Assembly (NCBI RefSeq): GCF_001625575.1
Contig: NZ_AUXV01000014.1
Span: 1-59,280, forward strand
Reading direction: 5' to 3'
Source of the DNA: Pseudoalteromonas luteoviolacea S2607
GTDB lineage: Bacteria; Pseudomonadota; Gammaproteobacteria; Enterobacterales; Alteromonadaceae
DNA: 59,280 nucleotides
Shown: in pieces, positions 17,284-28,235 of the stretch
Layout of the letters: the number at the start of each line of letters is the position of its first letter
Numbering within the stretch: the stretch's first letter is position 1
Notes under the pieces: generated by a model
What the model saw: only the letters and a program-made list of their open reading frames with translations
Told to the model about the DNA's origin: nothing
Database searches by the model: none
Translations under genes and position numbers: made by a program

Positions 17284-20200
17284 CTAAAACTCTTCGTCTT
17301 CAAACTCTAACTCATCATCATAAGCACTTATGTATGATGCGAGCATTTCTATACGGGCGCATAGAGATTCTATTGTTGGGTTCTCAAATACGTCCCTTAC
17401 TGTCAGCTCCGTCTTATAATGCTCTCGAATACGATTGACCAATCTCGTCACTAAAAGTGAATGGCCACCAAGATCAAAAAAGTTATTGTCAACTCCGAGT
17501 GTCATGACGCCTAACAGCCTTTTCCAAATATCACACATATCCTGCTGCTGTGGAGTCTGCGCTGGTTTTATGTTGGTGCATATAGAGAAGTTGGGCTCAG
17601 GTAATGCTTTTATATTGGTTTTACCGCTTGCATTGGTTGGCAATTTTTCAAGCCATTCATAGTGTGTGGGCAACATATACTCAGGGAGACTTTTCGCAAT
17701 CAACTCGTTAATGACCTTTTGATGCTCATCCACATGCAATTCTGATGTATTAGACACCACGTAGGCGATGAGCATAGGGCCTTGCTGAGGGTGCTCAAAT
17801 AAGGTCACCGCAGCATCCTTTACTGTTTCGACCGATGTGATTTGCGTTTGGATTTCACCGAGTTCAATACGATAGCCTCGCAATTTCACTTGGTCATCCA
17901 TTCTTCCTAAGTAACACAACTGGCCATCATTATCGTAACGCACTAAATCCCCTGTACGATAGATACGCTTCGTTTCCTCAAACAAAGATACATCAACAAA
18001 CTGTTTCTCGGTCAGCTCGGGGCGATTTAAATAACCTCGTGCTAATCCCGTTCCAGCGATACAGAGTTCACCAACCGCCCCCATGGGCGCTAAACGCTCA
18101 CCATTGAGCACAAAGCCTTGCACATTGGGTAAGTACTTTCCAATCACGGGCATATCGATATCCTCGGTGATCTGTACCAAGGTGGCATCTACACACGCCT
18201 CTGTTGGGCCATAAACGTTTACAGCAGCCTTGTGGGTTCTCTCACTCCAACTTTGTATCTGTTTCCACACATCGTTGGTGATTGCCTCACCACCGATCAC
18301 CAAGGAGGGCAATTGTTCACTTATGCCACTATCAAACCACTGTTTGAGTTGAGTCGGTGTACTGTCAACAATACTCACTTGGTGTGTATTGAGGTACTTG
18401 ATCAGTAACAGTGGTTCTTGACGCAAATGTTCTGGCACAAGGACAAGTGCGCTCCCAAACGCAATCTGGCTAATAGCCTGAAGTGATGCGTCAAAACAAT
18501 ACGTTGCATTCCAGCCCCAACGGCTTAAATCAGCGCAACTGAGTAGCAACTGATCACGTAGTGACTGCCCCAAATTTGCAAGCGCTTTATGCTCTACACA
18601 AACGCCTTTGGGGTTACCGGTGGATCCAGATGTATAGATGATATACGCCAAGTCATGAGACTGCGTATGATATTCAGTCAATACAACTGAATCCCCTCGT
18701 TGCATTAACTCCTCAGATGAATAGATAGCAATACGAGCGTCTTTAGGTAAAGAGGCCTTATTGTCTGAAATGACCAAGTTTGGCTGAGCGTCACCAAACA
18801 TAAACTCAACGCGCTGCATTGGTAGGTTAGAATCAATCGGTACATAAGCCGCGCCAACACGCCATACCGCCAAAATGCTAATAAGCCAAAGTGGTGAGCG
18901 TCGTAAGTGCAATGCGACAACCATATTTTGGGTAATTCCTGACGCCTGCAAGCCAGCCGCTAACTGGTCCACCTTTACAGCTAGTGCTTTATACGTATAG
19001 CTCTCTTCACCGTGAACCAAAGCTATGCTGTCAGGTTTGTGTCTTAACTGATTATCGAAGTGCCCCACAATAGAGCCATATTTGAGCTGGTTTTGCGACC
19101 CCAAACTGAGTTGCTTTACACGTGTGATCAGCTCGCCTGAGTCCAAATCGACCTGTGCAATACTTTGGTGTGGCTCTTCAATGATAGAAACAAGGGTGTT
19201 AACGAACTGCGTCATCATGCGCTGAATGGTTTTTTCTTCAAATAGTCCCTCGTTATACATAAAATCAAAAGACATCATATTGCTTGAATCACGCACTGTC
19301 ACACTCAAGTCAAACTTACTAAACTGACTATTTAGTTGTAGCCGATTTACTGTCAAGCCTTTGAGTGATAACTCTCTTTTCTCAAAGTTGTTAATGGCAA
19401 ACATCACTTGAAATATTGGACTATGAAGTAGATTTCGAGCAGGATTAAGCAATTCAACAAGTGAGTCGAATGGCATTAATTCATTCGAGATATCTTCCAA
19501 TACGGCTTTTTTGTTTCTTTGTAAAAATGCTAAGCACGATTCTTGCGGGTTGAACTGAGTACGCAGAGCAAGTGTATTGGTAAATAATCCAATAAGCCCT
19601 TCTAACTGCCTGATTGGTCTGCCCGCAATAGGAGAGCCAATAACCACATCATCCTGACCACTTAAACGAGAAAGTAGTAAGCTAAACGCGCCCTGAGTCA
19701 GGTTAAACATCGTCATTTTATGTTCGTAACAAAATGCTTGTAGTCGTGTATACAACTCAGGTGTTATTTCTTTCACACAGCTTGCCGCCGCATTACCAGT
19801 TTGCTTTGTACGAGGCCTATCCTTTGGAAGATCCAGTACCTGAGGAGCGCCACTTAAACGCTGCAACCAATAATTTTTAAGAGCTTCACCCCGCTCATCA
19901 CTGATAATTTGTTGCTGCCAATACGCATAGTCAAAATAACTAATCTCTAAGTCGCTAAGTGGCGTTTTATGTCCTTCCAGAAAGCCGTTGTAAAGGGCCC
20001 TAAACTCTGACGTAATAATACCCTGTGACCACCCATCAAATGCAATATGATGAATATTTAGGATCAACACAGAAGCTTTCTCATTCATCACTATCAGGTG
20101 AGCACGCAGCAAATAGTCACTTTCTAGATTAAATTGGTAAGCGGCCTCTTGACGGGCTATTGCCATCATTTGCAGCTCTTGATCAGGCCCATAATGAAGC

Positions 20201-23200
20201 GTACTTTGTGTCAGTGCAAAACCATCACAACTTTGTGTTATCAGTTGCGCATTTTCTTGTTCGTCAACAAAGTTGGTTCTCAATATTACGTGTCGATTCA
20301 CAATCTCTTTGAGCGCAAACTCTAGTGCAGCTTTATCTAATTGACCTTCTAGCCTAAGCAACATCGTTATATTGTACTGAGGACTGCCACCAAGTTTATC
20401 AATAAACCATAAGCGCCTTTGCGCCGATGACATCACTTTTTTTGCAAAAGGGCGAGCGATGATTCTATTTATATCCACTTTACTTGCCTTAGATATTTCA
20501 CAAGCCTGTTGTTGAATTGTACTTGCCTCAAACAGCTGCTTTAAAGACAGCCTGACACCACACTGAGCTTCTATATAGTGAGCAAGTTTTAAAGCTTGTA
20601 CTGAACTCCCGCCAGACTCAAAGAAATCAGCACAAATGCTCAAAGTAGACTCGTCGAGCGATAATACTGTGGACCAGATATGCACTAATTCTTTCTCTAG
20701 ATCAGTGGTCGCTTTTACAACCTTTGTCTCTAAAACAGATAACTTCAATGCGCCATAATCTATTTTGCCACTGGAAGATACGGGCATCGTGTGAAGCTGC
20801 TCGATCCGGTTCGGAACCATATATGCGGGAAGATGTTCAATACAATGTTGCAATACATCCTCTTTGAGTGACGGCTCATGCTCATTGCCATTGGCGAGAA
20901 TAAAACCAACAATGCTATGGCTATCACCGTTTTCAAAGCTCTTAACAGCCGCGATTGAAACTTTTTCGCAACGGTTTAGCACCTGTTCTATATCTTCCAG
21001 CTCAATCCTAAAGCCATTCACTTTTATTTGCTTATCAACACGCCCTAAATATTCTATCTCTGCGAACGCATTGATTCTGGCCAGATCACCTGTTTTATAT
21101 GCTTGGATAATAGCGCCCTGATAACATATCTCGACAAATGCCTGCGCGGTCTGTTCAGCATTGTTAAGATAACCTAACCCCAAACAGTCCCCTGCAATAT
21201 AAAGCTGCCCAGCGACACCAACTGGCAACAATTGTTTTGCGTCATCAAGAACAAACGCTTGTACGTTTTGCATCGGTTTGCCAATAGGCACAATACCATT
21301 GATGGTTTCTGGTAGGCGCTTGAATATCACCCCGATTGAAGTTTCTGTTTGACCGTACGCATTGTAGTACTGAATATTTGGCAGATGTTTTCTACAATTT
21401 TGTACGAGCATGAGTCCAGACGCTTCTCCTCCGACGATCAATGTCTTTAAGTGTTCCAGTCGGGCGCTTAATGAAGGGTTCAATGCTAGATAATCCAGTA
21501 GCAAAGATAAGGTGCTAGGCGTAAAGTCTGTACACGATATATGGTATTCTGTCAGTAAGTTGATTATCTCGCTAACATCCAAACCATTTTTAAACTCAGG
21601 CAAGACACAACAACCGCCGTGCATCAGCGGCCAAAAAAACTGCCAAATTGAAGAATCAAGACAGTGATGGGTCGTTTGTAATACTCGCTCTTTTTCTACA
21701 GATTTGAAGGTCTGTTCCATATAACTGAGGCGATTTACAATACCTTTGTGGCTATTAACAGCGCCTTTTGGGATCCCTGTGGTGCCTGAGGTATGGATCA
21801 CATATATCGGTGATTCACTGCTCATAGGAATCCCCAAAGCAGTCCTTTCATCCAATGCATCGATATCGACGTTAATTCTGTGCGCACATAGTTTGATATG
21901 GCTTAGCGACAAACTTGTTTGGCTCAGCAATACCTTTGCTTCAAGATTGGCCAGCATTGCTTCTAAACGTGAAGCTGGCGTATTCGGATCTAAAGGAGAA
22001 AACGCCGCACCGGTTTTCATCACCGCCAGATAGCTCACAAGCACTTCTAAGCCGCGTTCCATGACAATAGGAACAATTTCACCCGCAGCAATGCCATTGG
22101 AATGCAAAGTGTCAGCAAGCCTGTTAGCTTTGCCATCTAATTCACTATAGGTGAGAAGCTTACCACCATACGTAGCAGCAATATCATTTGGCGTTTTCAC
22201 AACCTGGCGTTCAAACAGCTCGTGTACACACAGGTGTTTCTCGTAATCTTTCGTGGTGTTGTTTAATCTGGCGATCGACTCTAGGTCATATTTAGGTAAG
22301 ATAGATAGGTTCGCAACTTTCAAACTATCAACACTGATAACATCTTGAAGTAGCGAAACGTAGCTTTCCAACAACCTCTCTATTGTGTCACGATTAAAAA
22401 TGTCTTTGGCGTAGTTGCAGCTTAGGTAATACTGGCCTTGATAATCACTGACGGAAAGCTCAAGATCAAAACGTGTCTGAGCCGTGTTCACTGGATGTGC
22501 TTCAGTCTGAACCCCCTCTAAATCAATAAGCCTTTCATCCTTGTTTTGCATCGAAAAGAGAATTTGGAATAATGGGGAAAACTGTGACGAACGTTTCAGC
22601 CGAAGTGCTTCTAAAACCGACTCAAACGGATAGCTTCGCTGACCTAATATGGCTTCAATACGACTTTTTTGTTGCGCTAAAAGCGCCGTAAAAGTCTGTG
22701 CGGGATCAAACTGACAGCGTATTGCTAGCATGTTGATAAATAGCCCTAACACCCCTTCAACTTGGTGATGCTGACGCCCAGACACAGGGGTCCCAATCAC
22801 CACGTCCTGAGTATTACTCCATCGCCCTACAAGTACAGACAGCGCGGTATGGAAAAAACTAAAGGCTGTCGTGTTTTTCCCTTTTACCCACTTTTTAATT
22901 TGCTCTGATGTTGTCAGCGCTAGTACCTTGTTTATTCGCTTTGCATCACCACTTTGTGACTGGGGGCGCTGGCGATCGAGCGGTAGTTTATGTACTTTTG
23001 GCGCATCTAGAAGCTGTTCTTGCCAAAATACTTGCTGCGATTCGACGTTACATTGTTGTTTTAGCCACAAAGCGTAATCCAAGTAATCTATTTGCAGTGG
23101 TGTAAGTTCGGGGCTGCAACCATGTAAATAGGCGTTGTAACATGTATTCAACTCTTTGGTCAGAATATCAAATGATAACGCATCAAATAGAATATGATGT

Positions 23201-23817
23201 GTAGTAAAAATTAATACCCACTGCTGAGCGCAAGTCTGGTATAAGTGAACTTTAAATAAGGGTCCTTGTTCCAAATCAAAACGGTGGTTCGCATGTTCAA
23301 CAATCAACTCTTTTATCTGCGATGATGTTATATCAAGCTTTTCGATGACCTCTAATTGCGGCCCATTGTCATTACAAATATATTGCTGTAACTCACCAGA
23401 AACGACTTTAAAAAGACTTCTTAGCGTATTATGACGATTAAAAATATGCGCTAGTGTTTTTTCTAGTATATCTAACTTAAGAGCGCCTTTGAGCGTTAGC
23501 ACTTTGCACATGTTATATATATGGCTATTTTGCGCTAAGTTATGCGCAGTCCAAATACGGCACTGAGCAGCACTTGCAGGCACAGGTTGGTCTTTATGTA
23601 ATCGACAGGGGATGGTTTGTGTACGCTTGATAGACTTATTCAAATCAGAGTCACCGGACAGTACTGCTATTATCTCTTCTTTATGTGATTGAATAAGTTC
23701 TTTTAGATCTGCAGGAAAGGTCTTGCTAATCAGCTTAAAACCTAGTTTGCTGTCTTCTACGTATAGCAGCACACCTTGAGATTTAGCCTGTTTAATAATA
23801 TCCAATATAGTTATCAT
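17284..23817 (-). CDS. two-module NRPS C-A-T-C-A-T
   Basis: The largest gene of cluster 1, about 2177 residues. Order: TubC-like docking domain (1-55), C1 (about 75-500, HHILFDALS), A1 (about 535-1030, VIHTSGTTGIPKG, unusual NAYGQTETS instead of GPTE), T1 (FFESGGSSVQA), C2 (about 1130-1560, HHIAFDGWS), A2 (about 1590-2080, IIYTSGSTGNPKG, NVYGPTEAC), and T2 (Ser about 2120 in FFDLGGHSLL). A1 code: DSWDIGAIGK, unassigned. A2 code: DAQDVGVVDK, one change from a well-known Gln code, so glutamine is my prediction. I chose ATG 23817, whose ATGA overlaps the preceding TGA; a GTG two codons earlier is possible. The C-terminal tail is very acidic (DDELEFEDEEF), fitting a docking peptide. No epimerase domain is present. 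Confidence 0.95.
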   Translation of the reverse strand: MITILDIIKQAKSQGVLLYVEDSKLGFKLISKTFPADLKELIQSHKEEIIAVLSGDSDLNKSIKRTQTIPCRLHKDQPVPASAAQCRIWTAHNLAQNSHIYNMCKVLTLKGALKLDILEKTLAHIFNRHNTLRSLFKVVSGELQQYICNDNGPQLEVIEKLDITSSQIKELIVEHANHRFDLEQGPLFKVHLYQTCAQQWVLIFTTHHILFDALSFDILTKELNTCYNAYLHGCSPELTPLQIDYLDYALWLKQQCNVESQQVFWQEQLLDAPKVHKLPLDRQRPQSQSGDAKRINKVLALTTSEQIKKWVKGKNTTAFSFFHTALSVLVGRWSNTQDVVIGTPVSGRQHHQVEGVLGLFINMLAIRCQFDPAQTFTALLAQQKSRIEAILGQRSYPFESVLEALRLKRSSQFSPLFQILFSMQNKDERLIDLEGVQTEAHPVNTAQTRFDLELSVSDYQGQYYLSCNYAKDIFNRDTIERLLESYVSLLQDVISVDSLKVANLSILPKYDLESIARLNNTTKDYEKHLCVHELFERQVVKTPNDIAATYGGKLLTYSELDGKANRLADTLHSNGIAAGEIVPIVMERGLEVLVSYLAVMKTGAAFSPLDPNTPASRLEAMLANLEAKVLLSQTSLSLSHIKLCAHRINVDIDALDERTALGIPMSSESPIYVIHTSGTTGIPKGAVNSHKGIVNRLSYMEQTFKSVEKERVLQTTHHCLDSSIWQFFWPLMHGGCCVLPEFKNGLDVSEIINLLTEYHISCTDFTPSTLSLLLDYLALNPSLSARLEHLKTLIVGGEASGLMLVQNCRKHLPNIQYYNAYGQTETSIGVIFKRLPETINGIVPIGKPMQNVQAFVLDDAKQLLPVGVAGQLYIAGDCLGLGYLNNAEQTAQAFVEICYQGAIIQAYKTGDLARINAFAEIEYLGRVDKQIKVNGFRIELEDIEQVLNRCEKVSIAAVKSFENGDSHSIVGFILANGNEHEPSLKEDVLQHCIEHLPAYMVPNRIEQLHTMPVSSSGKIDYGALKLSVLETKVVKATTDLEKELVHIWSTVLSLDESTLSICADFFESGGSSVQALKLAHYIEAQCGVRLSLKQLFEASTIQQQACEISKASKVDINRIIARPFAKKVMSSAQRRLWFIDKLGGSPQYNITMLLRLEGQLDKAALEFALKEIVNRHVILRTNFVDEQENAQLITQSCDGFALTQSTLHYGPDQELQMMAIARQEAAYQFNLESDYLLRAHLIVMNEKASVLILNIHHIAFDGWSQGIITSEFRALYNGFLEGHKTPLSDLEISYFDYAYWQQQIISDERGEALKNYWLQRLSGAPQVLDLPKDRPRTKQTGNAAASCVKEITPELYTRLQAFCYEHKMTMFNLTQGAFSLLLSRLSGQDDVVIGSPIAGRPIRQLEGLIGLFTNTLALRTQFNPQESCLAFLQRNKKAVLEDISNELMPFDSLVELLNPARNLLHSPIFQVMFAINNFEKRELSLKGLTVNRLQLNSQFSKFDLSVTVRDSSNMMSFDFMYNEGLFEEKTIQRMMTQFVNTLVSIIEEPHQSIAQVDLDSGELITRVKQLSLGSQNQLKYGSIVGHFDNQLRHKPDSIALVHGEESYTYKALAVKVDQLAAGLQASGITQNMVVALHLRRSPLWLISILAVWRVGAAYVPIDSNLPMQRVEFMFGDAQPNLVISDNKASLPKDARIAIYSSEELMQRGDSVVLTEYHTQSHDLAYIIYTSGSTGNPKGVCVEHKALANLGQSLRDQLLLSCADLSRWGWNATYCFDASLQAISQIAFGSALVLVPEHLRQEPLLLIKYLNTHQVSIVDSTPTQLKQWFDSGISEQLPSLVIGGEAITNDVWKQIQSWSERTHKAAVNVYGPTEACVDATLVQITEDIDMPVIGKYLPNVQGFVLNGERLAPMGAVGELCIAGTGLARGYLNRPELTEKQFVDVSLFEETKRIYRTGDLVRYDNDGQLCYLGRMDDQVKLRGYRIELGEIQTQITSVETVKDAAVTLFEHPQQGPMLIAYVVSNTSELHVDEHQKVINELIAKSLPEYMLPTHYEWLEKLPTNASGKTNIKALPEPNFSICTNIKPAQTPQQQDMCDIWKRLLGVMTLGVDNNFFDLGGHSLLVTRLVNRIREHYKTELTVRDVFENPTIESLCARIEMLASYISAYDDELEFEDEEF

Positions 23818-26800
23818 AACCACCCCTCTTCTGTGACAACTTCGTTTCCTTCTATCGCTGTATTCAGTTCCGAAACAGTGCGTACTTTATCGATTACAAG
23901 TACTAGTTCAGCCAAGCTTGGATTTTCAAAAAAGACATGTATTGGCAAAGTAATCGACCATTTCGCCTCACAAATAGCCAGCAACTTTAGAACTTTAAGG
24001 GAATCCCCTCCAAGCGCAAAAAAGTTCGCAAAACGACCGATGGCTTTGGCTTCTAACGCTAATACTTCAGCCCACCATTGACACATTATCAACTCACTTT
24101 CATTAGCAGGTGCAACATATTCAACGCGTGATGGTTGAAGTTCCACAGTTGGCAAACGTTTTCTGTCCAGTTTTCCTGAAGGTGTTTTAGGTAACTCAGG
24201 CAGCAAAGTATAAACCACCGGTACCATATACTGCGGTAGGCACTGTTGAAGATAACTGCGAAGCTGATCCGCTACGATTTCTTCATGTTCTTGAGTGACA
24301 ATGAATGCACTTAAAAACGGTGATTCATTTTGCCCTTCTATGGCAACAGCAGCTTCTTTAACACACGAATGCGCGACTAAACAAGATTCAATTTCGCCAA
24401 GCTCAACTCTGATTCCTCGCAGCTTTGCTTGATTGTCTTTACGACCGACCACTCGGATCTGCCCATTCGGTAGGAAAAACCCTAAATCCCCTGTGTGGTA
24501 CCTAACATTATGTGAGGTCACTTCGAATGCCTGCTCAGTTTTCTGAGGGTGATTGAAATACCCCTTAGCAACATATGGGCTTTCTATCACCAGCTCGCCA
24601 ATTTCAAAATAACGGCAAGGACGTGGCGTATTTGAGTTCTGGCACAATTCTATTTGCAGCTTTATACCTGGCAATTGAGTACCAATTGTCGCGATTGATT
24701 CGGTGTTTAGCGCTTTTAAAGGCGTAACCCATTGCGCTGCCATGGTGCACTCTGTCGGTCCATAGCCGTTGAACAATAAACACTGCGGTGAAAATCGAGT
24801 CTTTGCTAATTTAAAATCATGTTCAGTGACAGGCTCACCACCAAAGACCACGGCTCGGATATGGCTGAACAGACGCGGGGACTCATCAAAGACATACCTA
24901 AATACGGTCGGCGTGCTGTGATATACAGAAACATGATGTGCTTCAATGTTTCGAACAATGGCTTCGGCACAACTATTTTTGATGTCACAAATCACTAAAC
25001 TGGCACCACTAAATAGCGTCGCAAAGATATCCATCACAGACGCATCAAAGCTTACGCCAGCCAATAACAACACGTTATCACGATCAGTTAACGCCAAGCG
25101 TTCGCGGTAAGTCTGTCCATGAAAAGCCAAGTTTCGATATGATTGCATTACCCCTTTGGGGCGACCTGAAGAGCCTGACGTAAATAGAATATACGCAATA
25201 GCATCTCCCGCTGGAAAACTAAATTGTGTTTCCTCACTAGCAATCCCTTGTGTACCTACCAGAACCTCTAACTGTTCGTTACTATGTGCTAAACCACGTG
25301 CTTGCTCAATCTGACATTCACTGGCAAGCACTGTGCTACACTGGGCTTCATGACAAAGCTCTAATAGCCTCTGCCTTGGATGATAGGGGTCTAAAGGTAC
25401 ATAGGTTAAGCCGGCTTTTATACATGCCAACATAGCAATAACCACTTCATGGCCGCTAGGGAACAGTAGCGCGACATTGCCGCTGATGTTCATTGTCATC
25501 AACTGTGTGGCAAGATCGTCAGTACGCTGCCATAAATCTCGATAGCTTAGTTGTCGCTCCCCATCAATAATGGCTATGTTATCTGGGGCCGATTGAACAA
25601 CTTTTAACAAACGCTCACATGGGCCTTCATTGTGGGGTAAGACAGACTCGAAACAATGCTCTGCGCGAGTGAAAACTTCAAGCGCATCAAGGTGTATGTC
25701 CGGTTCAGTAATAATCCGTTGTATCAATGAGACAAACTGTGTACTGACATAATCTATCGTTTTATCGTCAAATAACTTAGCGAGATACAACCAGTCGAAT
25801 ATAATGCTACCATCTACTTCACGAGCGTATAGGTTCAGTTCAAAACGCATTAGATCTATATCACTGTCCTGAACGTCCAGCTCTAACCCTTCAACATGAA
25901 ACTTAAGTTCATCATTATTTTGAAACGCAAACCATATTTGGAAAACAGGGCTATAAAGACTTTCATTTGGCAGGTTCAGTGCAGCTTTAAGGTTATCAAA
26001 TGGATAAGCCTGATTTGATAGGTCTTTCGCTAAGTCAATTCGGTTGCGCTGTAGAAAATCGACAAAGCGTTCTTGTGGGTCAATTTGGGTTCTCAATGCT
26101 AGAGCATTGGTAAAACACCCTATCGTGTTGTGGTACTGCTGATCAATACGACCTGAAACAGGCGTGCCCATCACGATATCTTGCTGATTTGACCACAGGC
26201 TCAATAACCAGCTAAAGCTAGTTTGTAGCAACATAAACATGCTGACATTCTGTGCTTTGGCAAACTGGTTCAACTGCCCTGACAACGCTCGATCAAGACG
26301 TATGTTTTTTCTTTTAGTTGGTCCTTTTTGTAGCGAACGTTTAATTTTTAGCGGTAGACTATGAACGGGTGGAATGCCCGCCAAGCGATTCGTCCAATAT
26401 CGCTCTAATTCAATCCCCTGGAGTTCTATCAACGCCTGTTCATCCTCAACATGTTGATAGAACTGAGCAACCTGTGTCGTGCAAGCTGGCTGCTGCTTTT
26501 GTATCGATTGATAGTATTGAGTCAGCATATTGAAAAATATTCCAATTGACCAACCATCTACAGCAATATGATGAAAGTTAAATTGAATCGTGTGATCTAA
26601 ATCTGCACGTTTTACTATCAATACCCTGATAGGTAATTGCTGCGTTAAACGAAATGGCGTACGATTGAAACGTGAACAATGCTCCTGCGTTTGCTGCTCA
26701 GGTTGAGCCTGCTGCGAAGCATCAACAAACTCAATTTCAACATTTACATCACTCGCTCTGAACGCCCAAACTTCACCTTCTTCCATACCAAAGTGGCAAT

Positions 26801-27161
26801 GCAAACTACTATGCTCTCGTACAACAGAGTCAATAGCTTGCTTTAACACAGAAATATCTAACTCGCCCGTCGCTTTTATTGCAACGGGAATTACGTAATC
26901 ATAGCTATTTTCAGCAAACCGTTGAGATAGCCATATAGGTTTTTGGGCGTATGAAAGGTGCCACTTATCTGGCACAGACACACGCTCCTCTCCAAGCAGT
27001 AATTCTATGATTGCGTTCTTATTCAACTTAACGGCTTGAACAATTTCCGGTGTCATAGAGCCCTTCTCAGCACGACACTTCAATTCCCTATTTTCTAGGT
27101 AAAAATGGATGTTGCTTTCTGCTAACTGTTTCATCCATTGGGCGAGTTTATGATTAGACAA
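23814..27161 (-). CDS. NRPS module C-A-T with TubC docking domain
   Basis: About 1115 residues. Order: TubC-like docking domain (1-55, IHFYLENRELKCRAEKG), condensation domain (about 65-490, HHIAVDGWS), adenylation domain (about 515-1000; ILFTSGSSGRPKG, NGYGPTECT, YHTGD, GRKDNQAKLRGIRVE) and carrier domain (Ser about 1054 in FFALGGDSLK). The code reads DAMHVGGMAK, which I cannot assign. The start appears to be TTG, with a GGAA-like site close upstream; no better start keeps the docking domain whole. It is the first NRPS gene after the transport and glycosyltransferase block, 78 bp downstream of none of its own kind, and its TGA overlaps the ATG of the two-module NRPS. Confidence 0.93.
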   Translation of the reverse strand: MSNHKLAQWMKQLAESNIHFYLENRELKCRAEKGSMTPEIVQAVKLNKNAIIELLLGEERVSVPDKWHLSYAQKPIWLSQRFAENSYDYVIPVAIKATGELDISVLKQAIDSVVREHSSLHCHFGMEEGEVWAFRASDVNVEIEFVDASQQAQPEQQTQEHCSRFNRTPFRLTQQLPIRVLIVKRADLDHTIQFNFHHIAVDGWSIGIFFNMLTQYYQSIQKQQPACTTQVAQFYQHVEDEQALIELQGIELERYWTNRLAGIPPVHSLPLKIKRSLQKGPTKRKNIRLDRALSGQLNQFAKAQNVSMFMLLQTSFSWLLSLWSNQQDIVMGTPVSGRIDQQYHNTIGCFTNALALRTQIDPQERFVDFLQRNRIDLAKDLSNQAYPFDNLKAALNLPNESLYSPVFQIWFAFQNNDELKFHVEGLELDVQDSDIDLMRFELNLYAREVDGSIIFDWLYLAKLFDDKTIDYVSTQFVSLIQRIITEPDIHLDALEVFTRAEHCFESVLPHNEGPCERLLKVVQSAPDNIAIIDGERQLSYRDLWQRTDDLATQLMTMNISGNVALLFPSGHEVVIAMLACIKAGLTYVPLDPYHPRQRLLELCHEAQCSTVLASECQIEQARGLAHSNEQLEVLVGTQGIASEETQFSFPAGDAIAYILFTSGSSGRPKGVMQSYRNLAFHGQTYRERLALTDRDNVLLLAGVSFDASVMDIFATLFSGASLVICDIKNSCAEAIVRNIEAHHVSVYHSTPTVFRYVFDESPRLFSHIRAVVFGGEPVTEHDFKLAKTRFSPQCLLFNGYGPTECTMAAQWVTPLKALNTESIATIGTQLPGIKLQIELCQNSNTPRPCRYFEIGELVIESPYVAKGYFNHPQKTEQAFEVTSHNVRYHTGDLGFFLPNGQIRVVGRKDNQAKLRGIRVELGEIESCLVAHSCVKEAAVAIEGQNESPFLSAFIVTQEHEEIVADQLRSYLQQCLPQYMVPVVYTLLPELPKTPSGKLDRKRLPTVELQPSRVEYVAPANESELIMCQWWAEVLALEAKAIGRFANFFALGGDSLKVLKLLAICEAKWSITLPIHVFFENPSLAELVLVIDKVRTVSELNTAIEGNEVVTEEGWL

Positions 27162-27239
27162 ATTTCCGTACCTAAACTTTTAATTATTATTATGTGTACC
27201 CTGTTAACTGGCAGATATCTCACTGCCACATAGGCTTAT

Positions 27240-28235
27240 TTAAGCATCACAGAGATCAGCTATTTTTTTGAGTTGATTTTCAGGGTGCTCTTGATATGCC
27301 CAAGGTTTAGTACCCAGTAAAGCATCACTTGGTGGTGAACAATTCATAGCTTGCTCATAAGCGAGCTTCGCTTTATCGAGAATTTCTAGCGTGAAAAAGA
27401 CATCTCCAAGTAAACAATAAGATTCCGCATAACGATCATCTATATCTACTGCTTCATTCGCAGCATCAACAGCACCAGGCCAATCGTGGCAATGAAAAAG
27501 AGACACAGCGAGGTAATAGCGAACATGATATTTACCTTGCTTATAATTATCGTGTAGCTTGGCGTTTTTAAAACACTCCGCCGCTTGTGCAAAGTCATGC
27601 TTAATTAAATACTCGCTTCCTAGGTAATACCAAGTACGAGAGTCCTTAGGCTTTTCCTCTAACTGATTGAGGCATAATCGGATATTTCGTTCGCTGCCCG
27701 TTTCTTTGCCCTCTTTGTTAGGTAGGTTTTCTATCATTAACCGGTTATCTAATTCAGCTCTGCCATCAAATTCCAGATATTCGTGTATCGCACTTTTGTA
27801 ACCTTGTGCGTTACTACGGCGAAATAGGCGACCCGATAAGACATCGTTATCTGCACAACCATTGCGTATTATCATGGCGATTCGGTCAGTATCTTCACGT
27901 GTGATATGCGTACGAATGAGCTCTTTTCCCTGACGGATCACTTCATCTGCGTCGATTTGTAAGACCCAATCAGCCTGCGTCATCTCAAGTGCTCGATTGC
28001 GAGCGGCTGAAAAATCAATAATGTTGCCCAGCTCGTCGTTGCACTCATGAAATACCTGAACTTTATCTGTATAACGTTTTGCAATTTCAACCGTTTTATC
28101 GGTAGAGCCTGTATCGACAATACACAACTCATCATAAATACCATCCAAACCGTCTAAGCAGCGTTCAAGCACACGCTCTTCATTCCTTACGATCATACAT
28201 ACTGCTAGCGTGGGGCCACTCTTAAGCTCAGTCAT
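27240..28235 (-). CDS. family 2 glycosyltransferase with TPR repeats
   Basis: Cytosolic protein of 331 residues. An N-terminal GT-A fold (about 1-190; CMIVRNEERVLERCL, IVDTGSTDKT, and the metal-binding LQIDADEV) is followed by tetratricopeptide-like helices (about 195-320). This layout is found in SunS/WaaE-like glycosyltransferases that modify peptides or lipid cores. The ATG overlaps the previous glycosyltransferase gene by 8 bases, so the pair is coupled. Placed inside the NRPS unit, it probably adds a sugar to the peptide or its carrier-bound precursor. No sugar-nucleotide biosynthesis genes lie in the window, so a common cellular donor is likely. Donor and acceptor are unknown. Confidence 0.85.
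   Translation of the reverse strand: MTELKSGPTLAVCMIVRNEERVLERCLDGLDGIYDELCIVDTGSTDKTVEIAKRYTDKVQVFHECNDELGNIIDFSAARNRALEMTQADWVLQIDADEVIRQGKELIRTHITREDTDRIAMIIRNGCADNDVLSGRLFRRSNAQGYKSAIHEYLEFDGRAELDNRLMIENLPNKEGKETGSERNIRLCLNQLEEKPKDSRTWYYLGSEYLIKHDFAQAAECFKNAKLHDNYKQGKYHVRYYLAVSLFHCHDWPGAVDAANEAVDIDDRYAESYCLLGDVFFTLEILDKAKLAYEQAMNCSPPSDALLGTKPWAYQEHPENQLKKIADLCDA

Noticed and set aside
7843..27161. Epimerization domains or dual C/E domains giving D-residues
   Set aside because: No separate E domain follows any carrier domain, and the extra N-terminal His motif of dual C/E domains was not visible. D-residues cannot be excluded without a C-domain tree.
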